From: Flavobacteriales bacterium
Lineage (GTDB): Bacteria > Bacteroidota > Bacteroidia > Flavobacteriales > JASBRU01
Direction of reading: 5' to 3'
Length of the DNA stretch: 64,000 nucleotides
Assembly (NCBI GenBank): GCA_030149285.1
Contig: JASBRU010000004.1
Location: forward strand, 62,001 to 126,000
The notes beneath the pieces were generated by a model. That model did not search any database and was not told the DNA's origin. It saw only the letters and a list, made by a program, of their open reading frames with translations. Both the position numbers and the translations under genes were made by a program. Shown here in pieces: positions 33,834 through 42,631 of the stretch; the first letter of the stretch is position 1, and every line of letters starts with the position of its first letter.

Positions 33834-34508
33834 ATGGATAACATCTGGTATTTAGATAAAGTAAACCTGTTCAATGTGTTATGTCCGCATAAAGTGGCAG
33901 ACTATAACAAAGAAAACAAACATGAATTTAAGACCTACAAAAGTGGTGAGGTAATTTATTTTAGCGAAGACCCTGCCAATATGGTATACCTTGTTGCTAA
34001 CGGACGAGTACGTATAGTAGACTATACCGAAGATGGTAATGAGGTGGTAAAAAACATTTTATCTCGTGGTGAATTATTTGGTGAGCTAGCCTTATTGGGC
34101 GAAAATAAAAGAGCCGAAATAGCAGAAGCCATGGATAACGACACCATGCTATGCCCCATGAGTGTAGAAACCATGCAAAACTTAATGAAGGAGGATAAAG
34201 CCTTTAGCTTTAAAATATACAAGCTCATTGGTATGCGCATTAGAAAACTAGAGCGCCGTATAGACTCTTTAGTTCATAAAGATGTCCGTTCTCGTTTAAT
34301 AGAGTTTATAAAAGACTTAGCCGAAGAAAAAGGCTCTTCTGATGGAGATAAGATACGTATTGAACACTACTTTACACATAAAAATATTGGCAATTTAATA
34401 GGCACATCTAGGCAAACTGTTACCACCTTATTAAATGAGCTGAAAGACGAAGAGCTGATTGACTTTAATAGAAGAGAGATTATTATTAATGATATTTCTA
34501 GTTTATAA
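33834..34508 (+). CDS. Crp/Fnr-family transcriptional regulator
   Basis: This 224-residue protein has a cyclic-nucleotide-binding beta-roll (about 30-120, GRVRIVDYTEDGNEV ... GELFGELALLGENKRAEIAEA), a long dimerisation helix and a C-terminal winged helix-turn-helix (about 168-215, HKNIGNLIGTSRQTVTTLLNELK). There is no N-terminal FNR cysteine cluster and only isolated Cys, so oxygen sensing by an iron-sulphur cluster is unlikely. The closest -7 box is TGCGTTTG before the start, one mismatch from consensus. It overlaps the convergent OmpA-like gene by six bases. Confidence 0.88.
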   Translation: MDNIWYLDKVNLFNVLCPHKVADYNKENKHEFKTYKSGEVIYFSEDPANMVYLVANGRVRIVDYTEDGNEVVKNILSRGELFGELALLGENKRAEIAEAMDNDTMLCPMSVETMQNLMKEDKAFSFKIYKLIGMRIRKLERRIDSLVHKDVRSRLIEFIKDLAEEKGSSDGDKIRIEHYFTHKNIGNLIGTSRQTVTTLLNELKDEELIDFNRREIIINDISSL

Positions 34509-36110
34509 GTCTATTTTACCAAGATTTATATTTACACCAAACTGTAGTAGAGGATATACATCGGTAGTATTGTTTTGCAGATAATCATACCCAACTCCAA
34601 CTTGAAAGAATACTCTTGGTATTATTGCATCTGTTCGAACATTTATGGCTTCTAAACCTACAAATGCACTTTGCTCTAAAAAATGATTATCAATAAACCC
34701 CTTTTTTAACTCGGTACCAACATACATTCTGCCATATTTTGGTTGAAAAGCAGGCTGTGAGGCAGGCTTTTGCCATGATGTAAAAGGATTTATTACTTCA
34801 TAATCAAAGGCAGTTATACTTACTTGGTATTTAAGTGAGCCATAAAACTGTTTGTTAATATCAAGTCCTGCCAATAAACTATAACCATCTACAGAGTAAG
34901 CACTGCTACCTATAGAGTTTTCTTTCTTTATTCTTATCCCACCATAGGTTAAGTGTTCAGGTTGTTGATAGTTATCAGCTATTTCAAATGTAAAAGTTAA
35001 TCCTCCTGTATAAGGAGCTTGATAGCCTATATAGGCACATTCCATTATTATCATATCACACTCCGAAGGTTCTGGTTTTGTCTCACAACACTCTGTATAC
35101 TTGGTGATATTATATACTCTGTTATGCATATAATCTATGGTGAGCTTGGCGTAATAATACTTTTTTCTACCCCATCCTTTTTTAGTTTTCCACACAAGTT
35201 TAGTTGAGTCTCCACAACCAATATAATACGCAGCGCTAGTATCTACGTACTCTCTGGGTACTCTTATATTTATGTGCTTTTTATTAAATAATATCCTTTT
35301 GTACTGCATGTTTTGCATCACAAAATAATCTACTTGCCTACACTCTGTCTTCTTGGTAATTTTCTTTTGCTCAATTAAATTTTCTGAACAAGTATCACAT
35401 GGTTCGTCATCTGTCTTAAATAATCGATAGTTATCATAAGACTCCTTAGGAATCGTTGCTATGTATCTTCTTTCTTTCCACCAGCTTTTTCCGGAATTAC
35501 GAGCCTTCCACCGTACCTGTTTTGAAACAAACTCTCCTTGGCTATTTATTTCGCCATAATAATGCTGCCGTTTATTTTCTATGCTGCTTAATGATGTTTC
35601 TATCAGCACCTGTTGCTTTTCTTTTTTGGTAATTGTTCTTACTTGGCTCTTATGCAACAGTCTGTAGTCTATATTAAAACAGGGTTTATTATTTTGTATT
35701 CCCCCATCTTCTATTTCACTATCTACAATAGTTGCGGAGCTAGATTGATAGTAGAAAACTATTTCTACTCTTCTACTTTTAGCATCATCAGTTGCATTTG
35801 TTTCTCCAATGGCTTTTACTTTGTAGGGAATCGTTTCAGGTATTATTTTTTTGCAATACTTAGCAACTTTTCTCGCTCTCTTTTCCGAAAGCTTAAGGTT
35901 TGAGTCAAAGTTACCGGTTGAATCTGCCATACCTATATACACAATAGAGTCTGCATCTGATAGATCATAATTAGCGGGTATAGCATTTAAGATATTTGCC
36001 TGTTTGTCTTGTATTTTTGAGCTCCCAAACTCAAAATAGATAGAAAGTTTATCTTGCCCGGTAGCAAAAAAAGAAATGGATATGAATATGATTGATAATA
36101 ATTGCTTCAT
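34503..36110 (-). CDS. OmpA-like domain outer-membrane protein of unknown role
   Basis: 535 residues: signal peptide (about 1-18), an N-terminal OmpA-C-like domain (about 22-125, LSIYFEFGSSKIQ ... GMADSTGNFDSNLKLSEKRARKV ... SRRVEIVF), a long middle region with many Tyr and Lys residues, and a C-terminal part rich in beta strands ending in INLGKIDL. It is unusual that the peptidoglycan-binding-type domain is N-terminal. It follows the nitroreductase gene by 12 bases on the same strand. I recognise no named family beyond the OmpA module. Confidence 0.65.
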   Translation of the reverse strand: MKQLLSIIFISISFFATGQDKLSIYFEFGSSKIQDKQANILNAIPANYDLSDADSIVYIGMADSTGNFDSNLKLSEKRARKVAKYCKKIIPETIPYKVKAIGETNATDDAKSRRVEIVFYYQSSSATIVDSEIEDGGIQNNKPCFNIDYRLLHKSQVRTITKKEKQQVLIETSLSSIENKRQHYYGEINSQGEFVSKQVRWKARNSGKSWWKERRYIATIPKESYDNYRLFKTDDEPCDTCSENLIEQKKITKKTECRQVDYFVMQNMQYKRILFNKKHINIRVPREYVDTSAAYYIGCGDSTKLVWKTKKGWGRKKYYYAKLTIDYMHNRVYNITKYTECCETKPEPSECDMIIMECAYIGYQAPYTGGLTFTFEIADNYQQPEHLTYGGIRIKKENSIGSSAYSVDGYSLLAGLDINKQFYGSLKYQVSITAFDYEVINPFTSWQKPASQPAFQPKYGRMYVGTELKKGFIDNHFLEQSAFVGLEAINVRTDAIIPRVFFQVGVGYDYLQNNTTDVYPLLQFGVNINLGKIDL

Positions 36111-36122
36111 TGCTTCTGATTA

Positions 36123-36797
36123 CTACTCATAAAAAACACAAACCTCATCTAAGCTTTTTCGTTCAAGGTCAGGCACCATTGCATCGGTTGCAGGGTAGCC
36201 TATAGGTAGTAGCAAAAATGGCTTTTCATTTTCGGGTCTATTCAATAGTTCACTTAAAAAATTCATGGGACTAGGTGTGTGTGTAAGTGTTACTAAGCCT
36301 GCATTATGTATGGCAGATATTAAAAAACCCGAAGCAAGCCCTACTGATTCATTTACATAATAGTATTTCTTTTTGGTACCATCCGGTAAAAGACCGTAAG
36401 ACTTTTTAAATACAATAATTATCCAAGGCGCTATATCTAAAAAGGGTTTGTTCCAATCTGTACCCAATGGAGCTAAGTCTTCTAACCACTCTTCGCTCAT
36501 ACGTTTGTGATAGCTCTCAAACTCTTCTTTTTCTGCAGCTTCCCTAATCTTAGATTTCAATTCTTTATTAGAAACCACACAAAAAGTCCAGGGTTGCATG
36601 TGTGCTCCGGATGGTGCTGTAGAGGCTGTTTTTACAATATTTTCTATTACTTCACGAGGCACTGGTGTGTCTGCAAACTCTCGCACAGAACGGCGAGTAT
36701 CCATAAATTGATACAACTCTTTGCTTCTTTGCACCAGTTGATTTGCATCCACAAACTCTCTCTTATAAGGAATAAAGGGATATCTTGTTTCTTCCAT
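36123..36797 (-). CDS. Iodotyrosine deiodinase-like nitroreductase-superfamily flavoprotein
   Basis: 224 residues from ATG 36797. The FMN-binding TRRSVREFADTPVP and the APSGAHMQPWTF block match the IYD/BluB branch of the nitroreductase superfamily. The three residues that clamp halotyrosine in human IYD (Glu157, Tyr161, Lys182) are at E92, Y96 and K117, with exactly the same spacing (E-x3-Y, Y+21 K) in EEFESYHKRM and WNKPF. LLLPIGYPATDAMVPDLERK also matches the end of IYD. IYD-type enzymes reductively remove halides from halotyrosines using FMN and NAD(P)H-derived electrons. The substrate in this organism is inferred. Confidence 0.82.
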   Translation of the reverse strand: MEETRYPFIPYKREFVDANQLVQRSKELYQFMDTRRSVREFADTPVPREVIENIVKTASTAPSGAHMQPWTFCVVSNKELKSKIREAAEKEEFESYHKRMSEEWLEDLAPLGTDWNKPFLDIAPWIIIVFKKSYGLLPDGTKKKYYYVNESVGLASGFLISAIHNAGLVTLTHTPSPMNFLSELLNRPENEKPFLLLPIGYPATDAMVPDLERKSLDEVCVFYE

Positions 36798-36845
36798 AAT
36801 TACCAATTAAATCACAGACACAAGATAAAAAATATACAAACAGGC

Positions 36846-37841
36846 TTAACTGAGTTTTTCGGCAAGCTTTGCCAGCTGTTTTTTAGGTGACTTACCTTTG
36901 TACAATACCTTATACACCATATTGGTAATAGGCATGTTTACATCGTGTAATTTCTTCATTTTCTTAACACAGGCTACGGCATAGTAACCTTCTGCTACCA
37001 TGTTCATTTCTAACTGAGCAGATTTTACTGTATAGCCCTTACCCACCATATTACCAAAGGTTCTGTTTCTGCTAAATTGTGAGTAAGCAGTAACTAATAA
37101 ATCGCCTAAGTAAGCCGAGTCATTAATATCTCTTTTGATAGGATATACTGCTTTTACAAAGCGCTTTATTTCTTGTATAGCATTGGATACCAATACCGCC
37201 TGAAAGTTGTCTCCGTAACCCAAACCATGTGCCATGCCCGATGCTATCGCTACAACGTTTTTAAGAACCGCCGAGTACTCTGTCCCAAAAATATCATCAG
37301 ATACTGTTGCAATTATATAATCGCAACTAAGCATTTCTGCCAATGTTTTTGCCTTAGCCTCATCTTGCGATGCAATGGTTAGGTAAGACAATTTTTCTAG
37401 TGCTACTTCCTCTGCATGACAAGGACCTGTAATTACTCCAATAGAGTCATACGGAATATTATATTGGGTATGCATATACTCACCAACAATCATATTCTCT
37501 TCCGGCACAATACCTTTTATAGCCGAGAAAACAACTTTGTTTTCTAATGAAGTGGTTAAAGCAGTTAAAGAACTTTTTAAAAAGGCAGATGGAATTGCAA
37601 AAATTATATAGTCTGCTGCATCCACAACCGCATTCATATCAGAACTAACTTTAATCCGTTCTAGCTCTAACTCTACATTGCTTAAATAATTGGGGTTATG
37701 GTCATGCTTATAAATGTAGTCTATAGTCTCTTGGCTACGCACCCACCAATGTACTTGGTCTTGGTTCTCGCTCAAGATTTTTACCAAAGCTGTTGCCCAG
37801 CTTCCGCCACCTATAACGGCTATTGTAGGAGATGTTTGCAT
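36846..37841 (-). CDS. gpsA: Glycerol-3-phosphate dehydrogenase [NAD(P)+]
   Basis: This 331-residue enzyme makes sn-glycerol 3-phosphate from dihydroxyacetone phosphate, the first step of phospholipid synthesis. The Rossmann loop VIGGGSWATAL (a GxGxxxA type) starts the protein; the catalytic Lys is in EYSAVLKNVVAIASG, and FGNMVGKGY with NMVAEGY is typical of the C-terminal half. The start codon overlaps the M28 peptidase stop (TAATG arrangement), so the two are co-translated. Confidence 0.95.
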   Translation of the reverse strand: MQTSPTIAVIGGGSWATALVKILSENQDQVHWWVRSQETIDYIYKHDHNPNYLSNVELELERIKVSSDMNAVVDAADYIIFAIPSAFLKSSLTALTTSLENKVVFSAIKGIVPEENMIVGEYMHTQYNIPYDSIGVITGPCHAEEVALEKLSYLTIASQDEAKAKTLAEMLSCDYIIATVSDDIFGTEYSAVLKNVVAIASGMAHGLGYGDNFQAVLVSNAIQEIKRFVKAVYPIKRDINDSAYLGDLLVTAYSQFSRNRTFGNMVGKGYTVKSAQLEMNMVAEGYYAVACVKKMKKLHDVNMPITNMVYKVLYKGKSPKKQLAKLAEKLS

Positions 37842-39535
37842 TAAAATGTTACTTCGGTTTCAATAACTTCTTCTCCTCTTTTTACCTTCACCATCACTTT
37901 ATCTCCTTTTTTAAAGGCGCTAAGTCCTTTCATGTAGCTCATCATATCTACAACCTTTATCTCTCCCATTTGTATAACTACATCACCTTTTTGCAAGCCT
38001 GCATTATGTGCAGGTTTACCTTCAGTAATACCATCTATACGCATCCCTTGTTCTTCATATAAATAGTCTGGTACTACACCTAAAGTTACGCTAAAGCGAG
38101 GAGCAGACTCATTGTCTTGATCCTTTGTTTTTGTAAACTCTATTTTTCCTTCATCATTCAACTCTTTTATAATCGTTTCTATATAAGCAACTACAAAAGC
38201 TGTTCCCTCAAAGTTAATTTTATGAGCATCATCCGTTGGCTTGTGATAGTCTTCATGTGTACCTGTAAAAATATGAATTGCCGGTACATCTTGTAAATAA
38301 AAAGAGGTGTGATCTGATGGACCTACACCTGATTGTGATGTTTTAATGGTGATACCTCCACATTTAATATCATTTAAGGTTTCTTCCCATACTGGTGAAG
38401 TTCCTACTCCGGCAATTGCCAGTTTTTTGTCTTCATCCAATCTGCCAACCATATCCATATTTATCATATAGTTCATATCGGTTGTAGAAATGGGTGTTTG
38501 TTTGACAAAAGAATTAGAGCCCAATAGCCCTTTTTCTTCGCCTGAAAAGGCAACAAATAGGTAGTTGTTTTTCTTAAACTTTTTTGTCTTTTCTTTAATA
38601 AAAGTTGCTATTTCTAATAAGGCTGCTGTACCACTGGCATTATCATCTGCACCATTATGAATCATTGGTTCTGCACCTCTGTAGAGCGACCCTTCTTCGC
38701 CATAACCCAAATGATCAAAATGTGCGCCTACAACTACAGTGTGTTTTGCTCCATTGTCAATAAATCCAACAACATTATACCCTGTTGCTTTGGTTTCATT
38801 CATCTCTACTTTTATGCGACATGGGTGATGAACATCTTTGTTGTAAAACAATGACTTTATCATATCTCCCTTTGCAAACACAACTGGTATTCCTTTAGAG
38901 TATATTTTTTTAAACTGAGGGGATGGTGCATCCGCTGTTTGGTCAAAATTCACCAAAATTACTCCTATAGCTCCTTTTGCTTTTGCTAAGTCTAAACGGG
39001 CATTTAAATCGTGATACTTTAAATATGCAGAGTGTGGGTGTATTCCATCAGGAGATGAAATATCCATCACAAATATTTTACCCATGTATGCCTCTCTTAC
39101 TTCCTTGTAGTCCGTATACTCTTTTTCTGGAGCATCAATTCCATATCCTACCCATTTTGTTCTTCCTTGTATATCCACATGGTTGGCCGAATACTTAATC
39201 GGATAAAAATCATCATTCAGTTTAAATGATGGTTTATTAACAGTTAGTATAGATTGATTTGAGAACATTACATTTTTAGAAAACCCAAACGGTTGTTTAT
39301 ACTCATCCGTACCCATTGGCTTTAAACCAATTTCTTTCATTCGTTTACTTAGGTATTCTACTGCCAACTGTTCTCCCTTGGTTCCGGCTTCCCTGCCTTC
39401 TAGTGCATCGCTAGCTAAATAATCAATATCAGCCTTTATACGAGCTACTGCATCTTCATCTGCTTTTTTGCATTCTTGGGCATTTGCTAAAATTGTAATA
39501 GATGCAAATGCTATACTTAACAATATCTTTTTCAT
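37841..39535 (-). CDS. M28-family metallopeptidase with PDZ domain
   Basis: 564 residues: signal peptide (about 1-19, ending ANAQ), an M28 aminopeptidase domain interrupted by a PA-type insert (about 100-240), and a C-terminal PDZ domain (about 470-560, MRIDGITEGKPAHNAGLQKGDVVIQMG). Zinc ligands are visible: GAHFDHLG (His, Asp), NGADDNASG (Asp), FSGEEKGLLGS (Glu), INMDMVGR (Asp) and the late His in TGTHEDYH. It is a secreted dizinc aminopeptidase, probably for nutrient peptides. A perfect -7 box (TATCTTTG, 39568-39561) lies upstream; gpsA follows in the same transcript. Confidence 0.88.
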   Translation of the reverse strand: MKKILLSIAFASITILANAQECKKADEDAVARIKADIDYLASDALEGREAGTKGEQLAVEYLSKRMKEIGLKPMGTDEYKQPFGFSKNVMFSNQSILTVNKPSFKLNDDFYPIKYSANHVDIQGRTKWVGYGIDAPEKEYTDYKEVREAYMGKIFVMDISSPDGIHPHSAYLKYHDLNARLDLAKAKGAIGVILVNFDQTADAPSPQFKKIYSKGIPVVFAKGDMIKSLFYNKDVHHPCRIKVEMNETKATGYNVVGFIDNGAKHTVVVGAHFDHLGYGEEGSLYRGAEPMIHNGADDNASGTAALLEIATFIKEKTKKFKKNNYLFVAFSGEEKGLLGSNSFVKQTPISTTDMNYMINMDMVGRLDEDKKLAIAGVGTSPVWEETLNDIKCGGITIKTSQSGVGPSDHTSFYLQDVPAIHIFTGTHEDYHKPTDDAHKINFEGTAFVVAYIETIIKELNDEGKIEFTKTKDQDNESAPRFSVTLGVVPDYLYEEQGMRIDGITEGKPAHNAGLQKGDVVIQMGEIKVVDMMSYMKGLSAFKKGDKVMVKVKRGEEVIETEVTF

Positions 39536-39560
39536 ATTGGTGTTTTAATTTTTGATGTGG

Positions 39561-39568
39561 CAAAGATA
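39561..39568 (-). promoter_or_regulatory. -7 promoter element of the M28 peptidase-gpsA pair
   Basis: The minus strand reads TATCTTTG, a perfect TAnnTTTG, about 25 bases before the ATG at 39535. Confidence 0.5.
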
Positions 39569-39667
39569 ACCATTTATAAAACCTTGCCATTGTTAGTAAC
39601 AAACTTTTAGAGTTTTAATGACTTTATATATTATGTTTAATTTTAGCCAAACAAAAGCCAGCTGAAT

Positions 39668-41143
39668 TTGAATCCATTAAAAAAATTGTTGGGGCAAACT
39701 GCCATCTACGGCTTAAGTAGTATAGTGGGTAGGGTACTCAACTTTTTGCTGGTTCCGCTTTATACAGATCCCTCAATATTTTCTAAGTCTGAGTATGGTG
39801 TTGTTACAGACCTTTATGCGCTTGTAGCGTTTTTCATTATTATTCTTACTTACGGAATGGAAACTGCCTTTTTTCGCTTTTTAGATACTAAAAAAGTGCA
39901 AAATCAAGCTAGGTTATATTCTACTTCATTAATATCTATTCTATCAACATCTACTCTGTTTTTACTCATAATTATTGTATTCCAACAGTACTTAGCAGAT
40001 ATAATGAAATACCCTACGCATCCAGAGTATATACTTTGGTTTGCATGGATATTGGTATTGGATGCGGTTGCAGCAATACCCTTTGCCAACCTTAGAGCAC
40101 AGGGAAAAGCAGTAAAATTTGCTACCCTAAAATTTATAAACATTGGGGTAAATATTGGCCTCAATTTATTCTTTATATTACTTCTTCCATACATCATTAA
40201 ACATGATTTAGCTTTTGCAGAAACAGCTAAAAGCATTTATAACCCCAACATTGGTGTAGGTTATATTTTTATAGCCAACCTTATTGCCAGTGCAGTAGTA
40301 TTGGTGCTATTAATGCCTAGCATCATTAAAATAAACTGGGTATTTGATAAAGTCCTTTGGAAAAAATTGGTGCTCTATGGTTTACCTCTGCTTATTGCAG
40401 GTTTAGCAGGTGTTGCCAACGAAACACTAGACAGGCAGTTGCTAAAATACATGTTGCCTGATGATACTTGGCAAAGCACATTAGGGGTGTACGGAGCCAA
40501 TTATAAGCTTGCTGTTTTTATGACACTTTTTATACAAGCATTCCGCTTTGGTGCAGAACCCTTCTTTTTTGCAAATGCAAAAGAAAAAAATGCCAAGCAG
40601 ATGTATGCACTGGTAATGAAGTACTTTGTACTATTTGTAAGTTTTATTTTTCTGGCATTAATAGCCTACCTAGATATAGTAAAAGGGTTTATAGGTTCAT
40701 CATACCATGAAGGACTTAAAATTGTTCCTATTTTATTATTAGCTAACCTTTGCTTGGGTATCTATTACAACCTTTCTATTTGGTTTAAACTAACTGATAA
40801 AACTCGTTATGGAGCCTACTTATCAGGTGGTGGTGCAGTCATTACAATTGTTATGAATGTGTTATTAATTCCTAAAATTGGTTACATGGGTTCGGCATGG
40901 GCTACACTAGGCGCATATGGGTTTATGATGGTTGCCGCCTACTATACAGGACAAAAGCACTACCCTATTAAGTATCCTATTCGTACAATTAGTGTTTATC
41001 TTTTTACTGCCTTAGCTTTGGCTTCAATTAGTTTTTGGATAAGCCGAGGAAATATACTGGTAAACACCGCACTTATAATTATATTTGTGCTTCTAACCCT
41101 CTTCATAGAAAAAAACACGAAGAAGAATGAATTTAAAAATTGA
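39668..41143 (+). CDS. Wzx/MOP-type polysaccharide flippase
   Basis: This 491-residue protein has about 12-14 transmembrane helices and the oligosaccharide-flippase motif around [27 protein letters not shown] at the N-terminus and [34 protein letters not shown] in the second half. The start is TTG at 39668; no ATG fits the family N-terminus. It is the first gene of a tight run to the EnvC-like gene and probably moves lipid-linked envelope sugars across the inner membrane. Its product may be sugar made by the nucleotidyltransferase two genes downstream. Confidence 0.8.
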   Translation: MNPLKKLLGQTAIYGLSSIVGRVLNFLLVPLYTDPSIFSKSEYGVVTDLYALVAFFIIILTYGMETAFFRFLDTKKVQNQARLYSTSLISILSTSTLFLLIIIVFQQYLADIMKYPTHPEYILWFAWILVLDAVAAIPFANLRAQGKAVKFATLKFINIGVNIGLNLFFILLLPYIIKHDLAFAETAKSIYNPNIGVGYIFIANLIASAVVLVLLMPSIIKINWVFDKVLWKKLVLYGLPLLIAGLAGVANETLDRQLLKYMLPDDTWQSTLGVYGANYKLAVFMTLFIQAFRFGAEPFFFANAKEKNAKQMYALVMKYFVLFVSFIFLALIAYLDIVKGFIGSSYHEGLKIVPILLLANLCLGIYYNLSIWFKLTDKTRYGAYLSGGGAVITIVMNVLLIPKIGYMGSAWATLGAYGFMMVAAYYTGQKHYPIKYPIRTISVYLFTALALASISFWISRGNILVNTALIIIFVLLTLFIEKNTKKNEFKN

Positions 41144-41156
41144 TGATGTAGATACC

Positions 41157-41591
41157 ATGAGGGTAAAAGTCATAAACAAATCTAAACACCCATTACCTCA
41201 ATACCAGACTATCGGTTCTGCCGGAATGGATTTAGTAGCAAATATTGAAGAGCCTATAACACTAGCTCCTTTGCAACGTACAATTGTAAAAACAGGTCTG
41301 TTTATTGAGTTACCACTTGGTGTTGAGGCCCAAGTAAGACCCCGAAGCGGTTTGGCATATAAAAGTGGTATTACCGTTTTGAACTCCCCCGGAACTATAG
41401 ACTCTGACTACCGAGGAGAAATTGGCGTAATACTTGTAAACCTAAGTAACCAAGACTTTGTGGTAAACGATGGTGAGCGTGTTGCACAAATGGTAATAGC
41501 CAAGCACCAACAAATAGAATGGACTGAGGTAGATACTTTAGAAGAAAGTGACCGAGGTGCAGGTGGTTTTGGAAGTACAGGAAAAAAATAA
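41157..41591 (+). CDS. dut: dUTP diphosphatase
   Basis: The enzyme hydrolyses dUTP to dUMP and pyrophosphate and keeps uracil out of DNA. About 144 residues; the five conserved motifs are present: [34 protein letters not shown] and the C-terminal glycine-rich [13 protein letters not shown] 41157 ([14 protein letters not shown]) gives the usual length and clears the flippase stop; ATG 41127 overlaps the flippase gene by 17 bases and is less likely. Confidence 0.95.
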   Translation: MRVKVINKSKHPLPQYQTIGSAGMDLVANIEEPITLAPLQRTIVKTGLFIELPLGVEAQVRPRSGLAYKSGITVLNSPGTIDSDYRGEIGVILVNLSNQDFVVNDGERVAQMVIAKHQQIEWTEVDTLEESDRGAGGFGSTGKK

Positions 41592-41623
41592 ATCGAACAT
41601 ATACAAAAAGAAAAAAGCAAGCA

Positions 41624-42628
41624 ATGAAAATTATTGTTCCAATGGCCGGAAGAGGCTCAAGACTAAGACCTCACACTCTTACTATTCCTAAACCATTAAT
41701 ACCTATTGCCGGTAAACCCATTGTACAGCGTTTGGTAGAAGACATTACCAAAGTATGTGACGAAAAGGTAGATGAAATTGCCTTTATTATTGGTGATTTT
41801 GGGAAAAAGGTGGAGCAAGATTTGATAAAAATTGCAGAAAACCTTGGCGCAAAGGGAAGCATTTACTTTCAGGATGAGCCCCTAGGTACAGCACATGCTA
41901 TTTTATGTGCAAAGCCCTCTTTAGAAGGTAATGTTGTAGTGGCTTTTGCCGATACACTTTTTAAAGCAGATTTTACGTTAGACAACAGTAAAGATGGTAT
42001 CATCTGGACAAAGAAAATAGAAGACCCGCGTGCATTTGGGGTAGTAAAGGTTGATGCTGATGGTGTAATTACAGACTTTATAGAAAAACCACAAGAGTTT
42101 GTATCTGACCAAGCAATTATTGGTATTTATTATTTTAAAGACGGTGCTTATTTACGTGATGAGCTACAATATTTATTAGACAATGATATTCGTGATAAAG
42201 GAGAATATCAAATTACCAATGCATTAGAAAACATGAAGCAAAAGGGCAGCAAATTTGCACCTGGCCAAGTTGACGAATGGATGGATTGTGGTAATAAAGA
42301 TGTAACCGTAGACACCAACAAGCGTGTATTAGAGCACAACAAAGGCAATGCTGATTTAGTAGCAAAGTCTGCTGTGTTAGAAAACACAAACATTATAGAG
42401 CCTTGCTACATAGGAGAAAACGTGGTAATTAAAAACTCAACAGTAGGCCCACATGTTTCAGTAGGAAATGATTCTGTGATAGAAGATAGCACCATTAGTA
42501 ACTCTATCATCCAAACTGAAGCAGAGGTTATAGGAGCAAACCTTACCAACTCTATGATTGGTAATAAAGCGCGCTTTAACGGTAATTTTACTACCGTAAG
42601 CATTGGCGACTACTGCTTTTTAGAATAA
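41624..42628 (+). CDS. Sugar-1-phosphate nucleotidyltransferase with hexapeptide C-terminus
   Basis: This 334-residue enzyme makes nucleotide sugars. The N-terminal pyrophosphorylase signature VPMAGRGSRLRPHT...KPLIPIAGKPI is intact, with DTLFKADF and the IEKPQEF/EYQITNAL blocks. From about residue 260 a left-handed helix begins (IEPCYIGENVVIKNSTVGPHVSVGNDS...). It resembles the glucose-1-phosphate thymidylyl/uridylyltransferase group, but I cannot say which sugar. It lies in the run with the flippase and envelope genes. Confidence 0.85.
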   Translation: MKIIVPMAGRGSRLRPHTLTIPKPLIPIAGKPIVQRLVEDITKVCDEKVDEIAFIIGDFGKKVEQDLIKIAENLGAKGSIYFQDEPLGTAHAILCAKPSLEGNVVVAFADTLFKADFTLDNSKDGIIWTKKIEDPRAFGVVKVDADGVITDFIEKPQEFVSDQAIIGIYYFKDGAYLRDELQYLLDNDIRDKGEYQITNALENMKQKGSKFAPGQVDEWMDCGNKDVTVDTNKRVLEHNKGNADLVAKSAVLENTNIIEPCYIGENVVIKNSTVGPHVSVGNDSVIEDSTISNSIIQTEAEVIGANLTNSMIGNKARFNGNFTTVSIGDYCFLE

Positions 42629-42631
42629 TAT

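Noticed and set aside
39660-39672. TGAATTTG before the flippase as a leaderless promoter.
   Set aside because: The element has a mismatch at the key A and the TTG start codon would lie inside it, so the geometry does not fit.
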